Shown piece by piece: positions 8,992 through 18,521 of a stretch of 64,000 bases of DNA (positions within the stretch are counted from its first letter, which is position 1; the number at the start of each line of letters is the position of its first letter). The notes beneath the pieces were generated by a model, which was not told where the DNA came from, did no database searches, and saw nothing but the letters and a program-made list of their open reading frames with translations. Both the position numbers and the translations under genes were made by a program. This DNA is from Pseudomonas sp. PA15(2017) (GTDB lineage Bacteria > Pseudomonadota > Gammaproteobacteria > Pseudomonadales > Pseudomonadaceae). The stretch spans positions 124,001 through 188,000 of the forward strand of contig NZ_MSXV01000007.1 in NCBI RefSeq assembly GCF_001945395.1. The letters run 5' to 3'.

Positions 8992-9855
8992 ATGCAGGTT
9001 GATCTTCATTGCCACAGCACCGCCTCGGATGGCGCCCTGCCGCCTGCCGAGGTGGTCGCGCGGGCACACGGGCGCGGCGTCACCCTGCTGGCGCTGACCG
9101 ACCACGACACCCTCGAAGGGCTCGATGAGGCCCGCGCTGCGGCGAGCGAGCTGGGCGTGCAACTGGTCAATGGTATCGAGCTGTCCTGTACCTGGGGCGG
9201 CGCGACCATCCATGTGCTGGGCTATGCCTTCGACAGCGACGCGCCGGCCTTGCGCCAGGCCATCGCCGACCTGCACCAGGGGCGCTGGCTGCGTGCCGAG
9301 GAGATTTCCCGGCGCCTGGCGCTCAAGGGCATGGAGGGCGCGCTGGAAGGTGCGCGGGCCATTCAGCAGGCCCAGGGTGAAAGCGGCAATGCGCCGGCGC
9401 GTCCGCATTTCGCGGAATTTCTGGTCCGTGGTGGCTTCGTCAAGGACCGCGCCGACGCCTTTCGCAAATGGCTGGGCTCCGGCAAGCTCGGCGACGTCAA
9501 GCAGCATTGGCCGACGTTAGATGAAACGCTCGAGACGCTGCGCCAGTCCAACGCATGGATCAGCCTTGCCCACCCCTGGCAGTACGACTTCACGCGCAGC
9601 AAGCGCCGCAAGCTGGTGGCAGCATTCGCCGCGGCGGGCGGTCACTCGCTGGAAGTCGTCAACGGCATGCAGCCGGCCGAGCAGGTCGGTGGCCTGGCGA
9701 TCCTGGCGCGAGAGTTCGGCCTGCTGGCCAGTGTCGGCAGCGATTTTCACGCGCCAGGCGACTGGTCGGAGCTGGGTTTGTACCGGCCGCTGCCCGATGA
9801 CCTTTCCCCGTTATGGACGCGTTTCGGCTGCGCGCCCTCGTACGAAGCCGTTTGA
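8992..9855 (+). CDS. rnm: PHP-domain 5'-3' exoribonuclease (RNase AM)
   Basis: 287-residue PHP-superfamily phosphoesterase. Metal-binding motifs are clear: [11 protein letters not shown] at the N-terminus, [17 protein letters not shown], and ...[14 protein letters not shown] near the C-terminus. The E. coli orthologue (YciV/TrpH) trims 5' ends of rRNAs and hydrolyses short RNAs and pAp-like nucleotides. It heads a same-strand run rnm-yciO-scpA-scpB that is typical of Pseudomonas. The next gene starts 12 bases after its stop. Confidence 0.9.
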   Translation: MQVDLHCHSTASDGALPPAEVVARAHGRGVTLLALTDHDTLEGLDEARAAASELGVQLVNGIELSCTWGGATIHVLGYAFDSDAPALRQAIADLHQGRWLRAEEISRRLALKGMEGALEGARAIQQAQGESGNAPARPHFAEFLVRGGFVKDRADAFRKWLGSGKLGDVKQHWPTLDETLETLRQSNAWISLAHPWQYDFTRSKRRKLVAAFAAAGGHSLEVVNGMQPAEQVGGLAILAREFGLLASVGSDFHAPGDWSELGLYRPLPDDLSPLWTRFGCAPSYEAV

Positions 9856-9867
9856 GAGTTGCTAGCC

Positions 9868-10494
9868 ATGAGCCAGTTTTTTCAGATTCACCCGGAAAGT
9901 CCCCAGGCCCGTCTGATCAAGCAGGCGGTCGACATCGTCCGCAACGGTGGCGTGGTGGTCTATCCCACCGACTCGTCCTATGCGGTGGGCTGCCAGATGG
10001 GCGCCAAGAACGCCATGGAGCGCATCCGGCGCCTGCGTCAGCTCGATGACAAGCACAATTTCACCCTGGTGTGCCGCGACCTGTCGCAGCTCAGCACCTT
10101 CGCCAAGGTCGACACCGCCGCCTTTCGACTGCTGAAGAACCACACGCCGGGGCCGTATACCTTCATTCTCAACGCCACCCGCGAAGTGCCGCGCATGCTG
10201 CTGCACCCCAAGCGCCGCACCATCGGTCTGCGGGTGCCCAGCCATCCCATCTCCGCGGCATTGCTCGAGGAGCTTGGCGAGCCGATGATGAGCGTCAGCT
10301 TGATCCTGCCCGGCGAAGACCTGCCGATGAGCGACCCCTACGAGATGCGCCAGATGCTCGAGCATCAGGTGGACCTGATCATCGACGGTGGCTTCGGCGG
10401 CCTTGAGGCCTCCACGGTGATCGGCCTGGTGGACGACGAGCCCGAGGTGATCCGCGTCGGCTGCGGCGACCCATCGCCTTTCGAGTCGCGCTGA
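9868..10494 (+). CDS. yciO: YciO, Sua5/YrdC/YwlC family protein
   Basis: 208 residues of the YrdC-like fold. ATG at 9868 is taken rather than the in-frame TTG at 9859. Family motifs are NGGVVVYPTDSSYAVGCQ, the KHNFTLVCRDLSQLS segment, GPYTFIL, and RRTIGLRVPSHP, the last being diagnostic of the YciO branch rather than TsaC/Sua5. YciO is related to threonylcarbamoyl-AMP synthases, but its physiological role is less certain. It is 3 bases upstream of scpA and so probably cotranscribed with it. Confidence 0.88.
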   Translation: MSQFFQIHPESPQARLIKQAVDIVRNGGVVVYPTDSSYAVGCQMGAKNAMERIRRLRQLDDKHNFTLVCRDLSQLSTFAKVDTAAFRLLKNHTPGPYTFILNATREVPRMLLHPKRRTIGLRVPSHPISAALLEELGEPMMSVSLILPGEDLPMSDPYEMRQMLEHQVDLIIDGGFGGLEASTVIGLVDDEPEVIRVGCGDPSPFESR

Positions 10495-10497
10495 TCG

Positions 10498-11346
10498 ATG
10501 TCGGCCGAGACCATCGACAGCCGGGCCGGCGCCCAGCAGGAGCTGCCATTCGCCATGGTCTATGGCGAGGCGCTCACCGAGCTGCCCGTCGACCTGTACA
10601 TTCCGCCGGACGCCCTGGAGGTATTCCTCGAGGCCTTCGAAGGCCCGCTGGATCTGCTGCTCTACCTGATCCGCAAGCAGAACATCGACGTGCTGGACAT
10701 CCCGGTAGCGGAGATCACCCGCCAGTACATGGGCTACGTCGAGCTGATGCACACCGTGCGCCTGGAGCTGGCCGCCGAGTACCTGGTGATGGCGGCCATG
10801 CTCGCCGAGATCAAGTCGCGCATGCTGCTGCCGCGCTCGGCCGAGGCCGAAGAAGAGGAAGACGACCCGCGCGCCGAGCTGATTCGCCGCCTGCTCGAAT
10901 ACGAGCGCTTCAAGGCCGCCGCCGAGGGCATCGATGCCCTGCCACGGGTGGGCCGCGACCTCACCGTGCCGCGCGTCGAGGCGCCGCAGGCTAGGGCGCG
11001 CAAGCTGCTGCCCACGGTGGAGCTACAGGAACTGCTGGTGTCGATGGCCGAGGTGTTGCGCCGCGCCGACATGTTCGAAAGCCACCAGGTCAGCCGTGAG
11101 GCGCTGTCCACCCGCGAGCGCATGAGCGAAGTGCTCGAGCGGCTCAAGGGCGGGGTTTTTGTGCCGTTCGTCGAGCTGTTCACTGCGGAGGAAGGTCGCC
11201 TCGGCGTGGTGGTGACCTTCATGGCGATTCTCGAGCTGGTCAAGGAATCGCTGGTCGAGCTGGTGCAGAACGAGGCGTTTGCCGCTGTGCATGTGCGTCT
11301 GCGCGTGGCAGGCGTGGAGGAAGAGGGCGAGAGCGCGTTCGAATGA
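10498..11346 (+). CDS. scpA: Segregation and condensation protein A
   Basis: 282 residues. The kleisin signature is present: LEAFEGPLDLLLYLIRKQNIDVLDIPVAEITRQYMGYVE, then AAEYLVMAAMLAEIKSRMLLP and an acidic linker, and a C-terminal winged helix. ScpA bridges the SMC ATPase heads together with ScpB to compact and resolve the chromosome. A roughly 35-residue N-terminal extension precedes the domain, as in other pseudomonads. ScpB follows directly on the same strand. Confidence 0.93.
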   Translation: MSAETIDSRAGAQQELPFAMVYGEALTELPVDLYIPPDALEVFLEAFEGPLDLLLYLIRKQNIDVLDIPVAEITRQYMGYVELMHTVRLELAAEYLVMAAMLAEIKSRMLLPRSAEAEEEEDDPRAELIRRLLEYERFKAAAEGIDALPRVGRDLTVPRVEAPQARARKLLPTVELQELLVSMAEVLRRADMFESHQVSREALSTRERMSEVLERLKGGVFVPFVELFTAEEGRLGVVVTFMAILELVKESLVELVQNEAFAAVHVRLRVAGVEEEGESAFE

Positions 11347-11392
11347 ACTGCTAGACTCGCCGCTTTTGCGGCTGCGCGCGGTACGTCCCACC

Positions 11393-12223
11393 ATGAACCT
11401 GTCCGATCCCAAGCAACTCTCCACCTTGCTCGAGGGCCTGCTGCTGGCCTCCGGCAAGCCGCTGTCGCTCGAGCGGATCATGGAATTGTTCGAGGAAGCC
11501 GAGCGCCCCGAGGCCGATGTGTTTCGCAAGGCGCTGGCGATCCTCGGTGGCAGCTGCAAGGGCCGCGCCTTCGAGCTCAAGGAAGTGGCCTCCGGCTACC
11601 GCCTGCAGGTTCGCGACAGCTTCTCGCCCTGGGTCGGCCGTTTGTGGGAAGAGCGCCCGCAGCGCTATTCACGGGCCATGCTCGAGACCCTGGCGCTGAT
11701 CGCCTACCGCCAGCCCATCACCCGCGGCGAGATCGAGGAGATTCGCGGCGTGGCGGTGAACAGCCAGATCGTCAAGACCCTGCAGGAGCGCGAGTGGATT
11801 CGCGTGGTCGGCTACCGCGACGTGCCCGGCCGGCCGGCCATGTTCGCCACCACCAAGGGCTTTCTTGATCACTTCAACCTGAAGAATCTCGACGAGCTGC
11901 CGCCTTTGGCCGCGCTGCGCGAGCTGGAGCCCGAGCCAGTGCTGGCCCAGGACGACGATGACCCGGTGGTGCCACAGAGCTTGCAGGCGCGCGCCGATCT
12001 GGCCCTGGCGGATGACGACGCCGAGCCCGAAACCGACGCCCAGGCCAATGCCGAGACCAGCTTCGGCTCGCTGCTGGCCGAGCTTGACGCCATGGAGCAG
12101 GGCCTGAAAACCGACTTCGACGATCTGGCGCGCGCCGGCGATGAGTCGAACCATGGGGCGCCGGAAACGGTCTCTAACGCTGCGGATGACCCGTCCACCA
12201 GCGAGCGCAAAGAAACTTCATGA
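11393..12223 (+). CDS. scpB: Segregation and condensation protein B
   Basis: 276 residues. Start at 11393 (MNLSDPKQLSTLLEGLLLASGKPL) matches the family; the open frame extends further upstream into scpA but without similarity. The two winged-helix domains are visible (YRLQVRDSFSPWVGRLW and LETLALIAYRQPITRGEIEEIRGVAVNSQIVKTLQEREWIRVVG), followed by an acidic, low-complexity tail of about 80 residues after FLDHFNLKNLDELPP. ScpB dimers bind ScpA in the SMC complex. Its last codons overlap the start of the DUF1289 gene (CATGA). Confidence 0.93.
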   Translation: MNLSDPKQLSTLLEGLLLASGKPLSLERIMELFEEAERPEADVFRKALAILGGSCKGRAFELKEVASGYRLQVRDSFSPWVGRLWEERPQRYSRAMLETLALIAYRQPITRGEIEEIRGVAVNSQIVKTLQEREWIRVVGYRDVPGRPAMFATTKGFLDHFNLKNLDELPPLAALRELEPEPVLAQDDDDPVVPQSLQARADLALADDDAEPETDAQANAETSFGSLLAELDAMEQGLKTDFDDLARAGDESNHGAPETVSNAADDPSTSERKETS

Positions 12224-12399
12224 AAGACCCCTGCATCAGCGTCTGCAAATTCGATGACGGCATCTGCCTCGGTTGCGGGCGCAGCAAGGCGGAAATCAAG
12301 ACCTGGAAGAAGCTCGACAAGGCCGAACAGCGCCTGGTCGCCGCCGAGGCGGACATGCGCCTGCTGGCCATGGGCTCGAAGGCACGTCGCAAACGCTAG
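12220..12399 (+). CDS. DUF1289 small cysteine-rich protein
   Basis: A 59-residue gene whose ATG overlaps the scpB stop codon. It begins MKDPCISVCKFDDGICLGCGRS, with four cysteines at positions 5, 9, 16 and 19 in the spacing of DUF1289 proteins, and continues with a conserved W (KTWKKLDKAEQR) and a basic tail. The cysteine cluster suggests metal (zinc or Fe-S) binding, but the function is unknown. Translational coupling to scpB and placement before rluB are typical of the family. Confidence 0.88.
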   Translation: MKDPCISVCKFDDGICLGCGRSKAEIKTWKKLDKAEQRLVAAEADMRLLAMGSKARRKR

Positions 12400-12540
12400 C
12401 CGCCGACCGGCGGTCAGGCGCTAGACCGCTCGCCAGCTATGCTCTGCTGCCAGGTGCGTGTCGCGCCTGATCCGCGTATGATGCGCGCCCCTTCGACGAC
12501 TTGATCGTCCCATCACCAGAAAACACCGGGAGGTGCCCAG

Positions 12541-13695
12541 ATGAGTGAAACCGAAGAATACAGCCCCGCTGGCGAAAAACTGCAGAAGGTCCTGGCGCGC
12601 ATGGGCCTGGCCTCGCGCCGCGAAATCGAATCCTGGATCACCGCTGGCCGTGTCAAGGTCAACGGCAACGACGCCAGCCTCGGCCAGCGTGTCGACCTGC
12701 ATGACGCCATCTCCGTGGACGGCCGTTTGTTGCGTCGCGAAGAGGCGACGGAAACCGTGCGTCGCGTGCTGATCTACAACAAGCCCGACGGCGAGATCTG
12801 TACCCGCGACGACCCGGAAGGCCGTCCGACCGTGTTCGACCGCCTGCCGCGCCCGAAAGAGGGCCGCTGGATCAATATCGGCCGTCTGGACATCAACACC
12901 ACCGGCCTGTTGATGTTCACCACCGACGGCGAGCTGGCCAACCGTCTGATGCACCCGTCCTACCAGATGGACCGTGAATACGCCGTGCGCGTACGCGGCG
13001 AGGTGGACGAGGAGATGATCGAGCGCCTCAAGGCGGGCGTGATGCTCGAGGACGGCCCGGCCAAGTTCACCGACATCAAGGAAGCGCCAGGTGGTGAGGG
13101 TTTCAACCACTGGTACCACTGCGTGGTCATGGAAGGTCGCAACCGCGAAGTACGCCGTTTGTGGGAATCCCAGGGCTTGGTGGTCAGCCGCCTGAAGCGC
13201 GTGCGCTTCGGCCCGGTGTTCATGACCTCGGATCTGCCGATGGGCCGCTGGCGCGAAATGGGCCAGCGCGAAGTCGATATCCTCAGCGAAGAAGTCGGCC
13301 TCAAGCCGGTCGCCTTGCCGGAGATGAAGGAAAAGACCCGCGACAAGCTCGACCGCCTGCAGCGCAAGGCCGCCAAGCCGGTCGGCCGCGGTGAGCGCCC
13401 GGGGCGCGCTTTGCGTCCGGCCAATGGCGGCCCTGCGCAGGGCTCCGGTCGTGGCAGCCGTGCGGAGCAGAGCGAGCGTCCGAGCCGTGCACCGCGCTCG
13501 CCGGCTGGGGAGTCGGCCCGCGGTACGCCGGTTGCCGAGCGCCCGCGTGATGTCGGCAAGAAGCCCGGCAAACCGCGTGGCGAATCCGCTGAGCGTGCGC
13601 CGCGCCAGCCGGCCGGTGGCGATAATCGCCGCAGCCGCCCGGCAGGCGATGGCCAGCGTCCGGGTTCCGGTCGCGGCAGTCGCAAGCCGCAGTGA
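12541..13695 (+). CDS. rluB: 23S rRNA pseudouridine(2605) synthase
   Basis: 384 residues. An S4 RNA-binding domain ([31 protein letters not shown], about residues 13-50) precedes the RsuA/RluB catalytic domain, with catalytic Asp117 in [26 protein letters not shown]. It makes pseudouridine in helix 89 of 23S rRNA. From about residue 275 the protein becomes a low-complexity Arg/Gly/Pro/Ser tail of over 100 residues, a common extension in Pseudomonas that probably adds RNA affinity. The upstream 141 bases contain its ribosome site (GGGAGG) but no clear terminator after the DUF1289 gene. Confidence 0.9.
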   Translation: MSETEEYSPAGEKLQKVLARMGLASRREIESWITAGRVKVNGNDASLGQRVDLHDAISVDGRLLRREEATETVRRVLIYNKPDGEICTRDDPEGRPTVFDRLPRPKEGRWINIGRLDINTTGLLMFTTDGELANRLMHPSYQMDREYAVRVRGEVDEEMIERLKAGVMLEDGPAKFTDIKEAPGGEGFNHWYHCVVMEGRNREVRRLWESQGLVVSRLKRVRFGPVFMTSDLPMGRWREMGQREVDILSEEVGLKPVALPEMKEKTRDKLDRLQRKAAKPVGRGERPGRALRPANGGPAQGSGRGSRAEQSERPSRAPRSPAGESARGTPVAERPRDVGKKPGKPRGESAERAPRQPAGGDNRRSRPAGDGQRPGSGRGSRKPQ

Positions 13696-13826
13696 AGCGC
13701 TGAAGTTTGGCGTAAGCGCAGGGCAACCCCTCGGCAGGTGCGCGCGCAGACCAGTCCTTTAGCCGCGATATTCTGCAAGGGCTCGCGGCTGAAGCCGCTC
13801 CTACGCGTGCCGTGCCAGCAGTGCCG

Positions 13827-13863
13827 AAAAAAGGGCCCCAATCCTCACGGATGGGGCCCTTTT
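13827..13863. terminator. Bidirectional rho-independent terminator between rluB and the diguanylate cyclase
   Basis: An A-run, then AGGGCCCCA and its complement TGGGGCCCT separated by 11 bases, then a T-run: a strong hairpin with U-tracts on both strands between two convergent genes. A partial REP-like palindrome (GCTCGCGGCTGAAGCCGCTCC, broken here as GCTCGCGGC/GCCGCTCC) lies just upstream at about 13778-13802. Confidence 0.85.
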
Positions 13864-13885
13864 CAATGGGCGGCGATCAGGGTTT

Positions 13886-14809
13886 TCAGCCTGCCATGGC
13901 CAGGCAGTTGCGGCCGCTGCGTTTGGCGCTGTACAGCGCCTTGTCCGCGCGGTTGAGCAAGCCGTCCGCGGACTCGCCAAGTTCCAGGTTGGCACAGCCC
14001 AGGCTGATGGACATTTTCACTGGGCGGCCCTGTACCACGCACTGCAGGCCCAGTACCGCTTCGCGCAGACGCTCGCCGACCTGCCTGGCTCCTTCGCCTG
14101 GAGTGCCGGACAACAGCACCAGAAACTCTTCGCCGCCATAGCGGAACACCATGTCGATGTTGCGTAGCTGATCCTTGATGGTGGTGGCGACGGCCTTCAG
14201 CACTTCGTCGCCGGCGCTGTGGCCGTGCTCATCGTTGATGCTTTTGAAGTGATCGATGTCCAGCATCAGCAGCGACAGCGGCTGGCCGTTGCGACGCGCC
14301 AGTTCGATCTCGCGGCCCAGCACCTGATCCATGGCGATGCGGTTGCCGGTGTTGGTCAGCGGGTCGCGCAGCGCGCTCTGGATCGCCACGCGGTAAAGCA
14401 GAGCATTGCGCAGCGGATACATGAGGCTGGCCAGCAGGGATTCGAGCTGCGCCAGTTCGTGATCGGAAAAGCGCTGACGCCGCCGGAAAGTCAACTCACC
14501 CAGGTACTCGTTCTCGTGGCTGAGGCGGTAGGTCGCCGAGTGATTGGCCTGTTGGCCGTAATCCAGACGCAGGTCGCTGCTCGAGTGCTGATAGCCCAGC
14601 GAGTCCACCGGAACCAGGTGCTGCAGTTCGCGGAAGAAGGTAGCGAGGATGCGCTCGGCGTCCAGGCTGGTCTGCAATTGCAGGCCGAGACGCTGGCGCA
14701 GCTGCGCCAGGCTGACCGGACGGGTCTGCTCCTTGCGCGGCAAGAGGCCGAGACGCTGCACTTTGGCAGCGTCGAAATCGATGGTGTTTTTCTGGCTGGG
14801 TGGGACCAT
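13886..14809 (-). CDS. GGDEF-domain diguanylate cyclase
   Basis: 307 residues. The ATG at 14809 is preferred because AGAGG lies a suitable distance upstream; a longer TTG option exists. The N-terminal 130 residues look like a GAF-type sensory region. The C-terminal GGDEF domain has DPLTNTGNRIAMDQ, LMLDIDHFKSINDEHGHSAGDEVL and the active-site loop FRYGGEEF, so it should make cyclic di-GMP from two GTP. An inhibitory I-site, RxxD (RNID), is present five residues before GGEEF, implying product feedback. No membrane segment is seen, so it is cytoplasmic. What signal it senses is unknown. Confidence 0.88.
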   Translation of the reverse strand: MVPPSQKNTIDFDAAKVQRLGLLPRKEQTRPVSLAQLRQRLGLQLQTSLDAERILATFFRELQHLVPVDSLGYQHSSSDLRLDYGQQANHSATYRLSHENEYLGELTFRRRQRFSDHELAQLESLLASLMYPLRNALLYRVAIQSALRDPLTNTGNRIAMDQVLGREIELARRNGQPLSLLMLDIDHFKSINDEHGHSAGDEVLKAVATTIKDQLRNIDMVFRYGGEEFLVLLSGTPGEGARQVGERLREAVLGLQCVVQGRPVKMSISLGCANLELGESADGLLNRADKALYSAKRSGRNCLAMAG

Positions 14810-14984
14810 TTTTGTGAACCTCTGGCGCTTCGTTGCAGCTTGCAAGCTACAGAGCTAATTTCGTGCCAGTCTTTTAGGGCCATTTAAAAGCCTTGAGGTT
14901 CAACAGGTTGCAGCTAATCGATAGCGGCAGAGGGCCATTGATGGCAATACGCCGCCAGAATCGCGGCAAGCATTTGCCGCTTCG

Positions 14985-15018
14985 AAAAGGCGTCGCGACA
15001 ATTTAATGTCGCGGCGCC
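14985..15018 (-). terminator. Rho-independent terminator of the mupP-yciK transcript
   Basis: Read on the - strand: GGCGCCGCGACA, a 6-base loop, TGTCGCGACGCC, then TTTT. A 12-bp stem with one G-T type mismatch plus a U-tract, 40 bases past the stop of the reductase gene. A second small inverted repeat (GCGGCAA/TTGCCGC) lies at 14963-14980. Confidence 0.82.
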
Positions 15019-15058
15019 GATCATGGCTGGAGAGGACGATAAGGCCAGGTGGCGACGA

Positions 15059-15799
15059 CTACTGGGCGTCGAATGCCTGGCCGTTGATGCCTTGGCTGTC
15101 CGGCCCCATCAGGTACAGGTAGACCGGCATGATGGCCTCCGGCGTCGGTCGGGTCTGCGGGTCCTCGCCAGGATAAGCCTGGGCGCGCATGTCGGTGCGG
15201 GTGCCGCCCGGGTTGACGCTGTTGGCACGAATCGCGGTGATGCCCTCGATTTCGTCGGCCATCACCTGCATCAGTCCTTCGGTGGCGAACTTGGACACCG
15301 CATAGGCGCCCCAATAGGCGCGGCCCTTGCGGCCGACGCTGCTGGAGGTGAACACCACCGAGGCATCGGCAGACAGCTTGAGCAGCGGCAGCAGCGTGCT
15401 GGTCAGCATGAACATGGCGTTGACGTTGACCTGCATGACGCGCATGAAATTGTCGCCGGACAGCTGTTCCAACGGCGTACGCGGGCCAATGATCGAGGCG
15501 TTGTGGAGCAGGCCGTCGAGCTTGCCGAAGGCTTTCTCGACCGTCGCCGCCAGCTCGTCGTACTGATGCGGCAGGGCGGTTTCCAGGTCGAACGGAATCA
15601 CCACCGGCTGTGGGTGGCCCGCCTGCTCGATGGCGTCATAGGTACGCGCCAGGTTCTCCTCGTTCTTGCCCAACAGCAGCACGGTGGCGCCGTGGGCCGC
15701 ATAGGTGCGCGCTGCGGCGGCGCCGATCCCGCGGCCGGCGCCGGTCACCAGGATCACGCGATCCTTGAGCAGGTCGGGGCGGGCGCTGTAATCGAACAT
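15059..15799 (-). CDS. yciK: YciK-type short-chain dehydrogenase/reductase
   Basis: 246-residue SDR: cofactor motif TGAGRGIG at residues 19-26, NNAG-equivalent LHNAS at 98-102, Ser at 152-154 and the catalytic YxxxK as Tyr166/Lys170. The N-terminal MFDYSARPDLLKDRVILVTG and GPDSQGINGQAFDAQ end match the YciK family, an oxidoreductase of unknown substrate. In pseudomonads it regularly follows mupP, as here (121 bases downstream). It is the last gene before a strong terminator. Confidence 0.87.
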   Translation of the reverse strand: MFDYSARPDLLKDRVILVTGAGRGIGAAAARTYAAHGATVLLLGKNEENLARTYDAIEQAGHPQPVVIPFDLETALPHQYDELAATVEKAFGKLDGLLHNASIIGPRTPLEQLSGDNFMRVMQVNVNAMFMLTSTLLPLLKLSADASVVFTSSSVGRKGRAYWGAYAVSKFATEGLMQVMADEIEGITAIRANSVNPGGTRTDMRAQAYPGEDPQTRPTPEAIMPVYLYLMGPDSQGINGQAFDAQ

Positions 15800-15920
15800 G
15801 GCAACAGTCCTCTGGTTTTCGAAGGGGTGAACAGAATGGGGCCCGCCGACAAGGCGGCGGGCTCATTTTAGGCGGGGGTGCTCAGCGCTTGCTGATCGGC
15901 GTCATGACGGAGGCAACGAT

Positions 15921-16592
15921 TCAGCAGCCGCACAGCGCCTGATCGAGCACCTTGCGCAGTTCCAGCGGATGGTCGACGACCACGTCGGCGCCCCAGTGAC
16001 GGGGATTGTCGTCGGGGTGGATGTAGCCGTAGGTGACCGCCGCGGTCTTGGTGCCGGCGTCGCGGCCGGACTCGATGTCGCGCAGGTCGTCGCCGACGAA
16101 CAGCACGCTGGCCGGGTCAAGCTTGAGGGTCGAGCAGGCCAGGATCATCGGCTCCGGATCGGGCTTGCTGCGGGTCACGTGATCCGGGCAGATCAGGATC
16201 GAGGAGCGCTCGGCCAGGCCCAGGCGCTGCATGATCGGCTCGGCGAAACGCAGCGGCTTGTTGGTCACCACGCCCCAGATCAGCTTGGCCCGTTCGATTT
16301 CCTCGAGCAGCGCCTCGATGCCTTCGTAGGGGCGGGTCAGCACTGCGCAGTGATCCTGGTAGCGCTCCAGAAACTCCAGGCGCAAGGCTTCGAAGTCCGG
16401 GCTCATCGGGTCGATGTCGAAGGCGTTGAGGATCATCGCCCGGGCGCCGCCGGAGACGTGATCGCGAATCAGCTTCTCCGCTACCGGCGGCAGGCCGCGT
16501 TCGGCGCGCATGACCTGGCAGATGGCGATAAAGTCCGGCGCGCTGTCGAGCAGCGTGCCATCCATGTCGAAAAGAACCGCGCGCAAGCGCAT
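15921..16592 (-). CDS. mupP: N-acetylmuramic acid 6-phosphate phosphatase
   Basis: 223-residue HAD-family phosphatase with the nucleophile motif [14 protein letters not shown] (Asp9 and Asp11), the Lys in RSKPDPEPM and the acidic motif [16 protein letters not shown]. MupP dephosphorylates MurNAc-6-phosphate in the Pseudomonas peptidoglycan recycling route that bypasses UDP-MurNAc de novo synthesis. A gph-like phosphoglycolate phosphatase is the alternative, but in pseudomonads the copy between ubiG and yciK is MupP. Here ubiG is not adjacent: 8.7 kb of purine-ureide genes are placed between them. Confidence 0.85.
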   Translation of the reverse strand: MRLRAVLFDMDGTLLDSAPDFIAICQVMRAERGLPPVAEKLIRDHVSGGARAMILNAFDIDPMSPDFEALRLEFLERYQDHCAVLTRPYEGIEALLEEIERAKLIWGVVTNKPLRFAEPIMQRLGLAERSSILICPDHVTRSKPDPEPMILACSTLKLDPASVLFVGDDLRDIESGRDAGTKTAAVTYGYIHPDDNPRHWGADVVVDHPLELRKVLDQALCGC

Positions 16593-16738
16593 CAGGCCTC
16601 CTTGGGATTCGAGTCATAGCGTTGGCATGTGCCCACATTGGCGTAGGCAAATGGCGTAGGCCGCATGTTGCCAGTTTCCGTTGCCGATTGGGGCGGCGTT
16701 CTCCCACTGTATGTCACTTTGTCGCAGCGTGCAGCCGC

Positions 16739-17122
16739 TCAGCTCATCAGGCTTACCTGGGCGGCGACGATGCGCCATTGACCATCCAGCTTCACCCAGC
16801 TCTGCTGCTGGCGGCCGATGCGCTCGCTGCCCGCGCGGGTGAATTCGGTGCTGCACACCGCGAAGTTCTCGCCGTAGGTGGTGATGACCGTGTTGTGCAA
16901 TTCGCGGTGCAGGCCGGCGGTTGGTCGCGCGGCGCGAAAGGCGCGGATCTCGTCGATGCCATAGAGGTTTTCGGAGGCGCCGAGGCGCACGGTGCGCGGG
17001 TCGTGCCAGAACAGCTCGTCGAGCACGGCGATATCGTTGCTGACCAACGCCCGTTCGTAGCGCTGGAAGGCCGCGGTGACTTCAGCGTGCACGGCGGGCA
17101 GGTCTATCTGTTCAGGGCTCAT
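16739..17122 (-). CDS. hpxZ: HpxZ-like oxalurate catabolism protein (DUF3225/AtzH-like)
   Basis: 127 residues with an NTF2-like fold of the DUF3225/AtzH group: VHAEVTAAFQRYERALVSNDIAVLDELFWHDPRTVRLGASENLYGIDEIRAFRAAR and the terminal QSWVKLDGQWRIVAAQVSLM. In Klebsiella the homologue HpxZ accompanies HpxX and HpxY in the oxalurate step of purine ureide breakdown; its exact activity is uncertain, perhaps assisting the amidase. It starts 4 bases after hpxY and ends the short - strand operon. Confidence 0.83.
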   Translation of the reverse strand: MSPEQIDLPAVHAEVTAAFQRYERALVSNDIAVLDELFWHDPRTVRLGASENLYGIDEIRAFRAARPTAGLHRELHNTVITTYGENFAVCSTEFTRAGSERIGRQQQSWVKLDGQWRIVAAQVSLMS

Positions 17123-17126
17123 GCAT

Positions 17127-18521
17127 TCACTCCAGGTTCACGGCTTGGGCTTGCGCGATGCCCAGGCGCTCCAGCGCTGCGGCCGCGCGCAGGCAGGCGT
17201 CTTCGCGGAAGGGCGCGGCGATCAGTTGCACGCCGATCGGCAGGCCGGCGGCGGTACGCAGCGGCACGCTGACCACCGGCAGGCCAAGGAAGGAAATCGG
17301 CTGCGCCAGCATGCCCATGCTGGCGCGGGTCGGCAGATCGACGCCGTTGATACGCAGGGTCGCCTGGCCGATAGGTGTCGCGCTGGTGGGCGTCGCCGGG
17401 GCGATCAGCACGTCGATATCGTTGAACAGCGGCAGTACCTGGTTCTGGAAATGCCGCCGGAAACGCTGCGCCTGAACGTACCAGGCGGCGGGAATCATCG
17501 CGCCGGCCAGCAGACGTTCGCGCGACAGCGGCTCGAACACCTCCGGTGAGCTGCGCAGTGCCGGCAGGTAGGCATTGCCGCCCTCGCTGGCGCTGATGAT
17601 GAACGCCGAGGTGCGGGCCAGTTCGGCGTCGGCCAGGGTGACCTCCTCGCTGGCGTTCAGGGCCTTGGCGGCCCGGGCCACGGCGTCACGGGCGCTGTCG
17701 TCGCACCACTGCTGGAAGTAGCCGCCCAGCACGCCGACGCGCAGGCCACCCAGATCCTGCTCGAGAAGCTCCGATACGGCTTGCGGCGGCTGGCTGGCCT
17801 GGAAACCGTCCGCCGGATCATGGCCCTGCAGTGCGTCGTAGACGGCGGCAAGGTCGGCGGTGCTGCGCGCCAGCGGCCCGATATGGTCGAGGCTGCCCAC
17901 GAACGGATGCGAGCCGCTGCGCGACAGCCTGCCAAAGGTGGGCTTGAGGCCGAAGATTCCGCAGAGCGAGGCGGGCACGCGAATGGAGCCGTTGGTGTCG
18001 CTGCCCAGGGAGAAGTTCACCAGGCCGGCTGCGACCGCCGCTGCCGAGCCGCCGGAGGAGCCACCGGCGATGCGTGACAGGTCGTGGGGGTTGCGGGTCG
18101 CGCCGAAGTGGGTGTTTTCCGTGGTGAACCCGTAGGCGTAGGCATCCATGTTCAGCATCCCCGAGAGCAGGGCGCCGCTGGCGGACAGCTGGCGCACGGC
18201 CCAGGCGTCGGCCTGTGCGGCCGGTCGGTTCTGAAACAGCTGGGCGCCGGCCAGGGTCGGAAAGCCGGCGACGTCGAACAGGTTCTTCGCCCCATAGGGC
18301 ACCGCCGCCAGGGCGGGCAGGGGCGAGCCTTCGTGGCGCAGGCGGTCCAGCCGCTCGGCTTCCTCGCGCATGCGCTGGTGGGTGATCTGCGTCCAGGCAT
18401 TGATTGCCGGGTTATGGCGGTCGATGGCCGCCAGGCTGTGCTCGGTGATTTCTCGTGCGCTGAGCTCGCCCGCTGCCAGGGCCGTTCGGATTTCGTCGAT
18501 GGAGAGCAGGGCGGGATTCAT
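17127..18521 (-). CDS. hpxY: AtzE-family amidohydrolase HpxY
   Basis: 464-residue amidase-signature enzyme. The catalytic triad is visible: Lys79 (PYGAKNLFD), cis-Ser in IAGGSSGGSAAAV (about 155) and nucleophile Ser179 in GSDTNGSIRVPASLCG. It matches the AtzE/HpxY subfamily, which works with a small AtzG/HpxX subunit. In the purine-ureide pathway it is thought to act on oxalurate; in the cyanurate pathway AtzE hydrolyses 1-carboxybiuret. The hpx neighbours favour the former. Its start overlaps the hpxX stop by four bases, consistent with subunits made in equal amounts. Confidence 0.87.
   Translation of the reverse strand: MNPALLSIDEIRTALAAGELSAREITEHSLAAIDRHNPAINAWTQITHQRMREEAERLDRLRHEGSPLPALAAVPYGAKNLFDVAGFPTLAGAQLFQNRPAAQADAWAVRQLSASGALLSGMLNMDAYAYGFTTENTHFGATRNPHDLSRIAGGSSGGSAAAVAAGLVNFSLGSDTNGSIRVPASLCGIFGLKPTFGRLSRSGSHPFVGSLDHIGPLARSTADLAAVYDALQGHDPADGFQASQPPQAVSELLEQDLGGLRVGVLGGYFQQWCDDSARDAVARAAKALNASEEVTLADAELARTSAFIISASEGGNAYLPALRSSPEVFEPLSRERLLAGAMIPAAWYVQAQRFRRHFQNQVLPLFNDIDVLIAPATPTSATPIGQATLRINGVDLPTRASMGMLAQPISFLGLPVVSVPLRTAAGLPIGVQLIAAPFREDACLRAAAALERLGIAQAQAVNLE

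Noticed and set aside
9859..9867. TTG start for yciO three codons before the ATG
   Set aside because: The ATG at 9868 gives the usual family start and is the stronger initiation codon.
16593..16738. Direct repeats GGCGTAGGC in the mupP-hpxZ gap as an attachment site
   Set aside because: The repeats are short, adjacent, not found at the ubiG end of the block, and no integrase is present.
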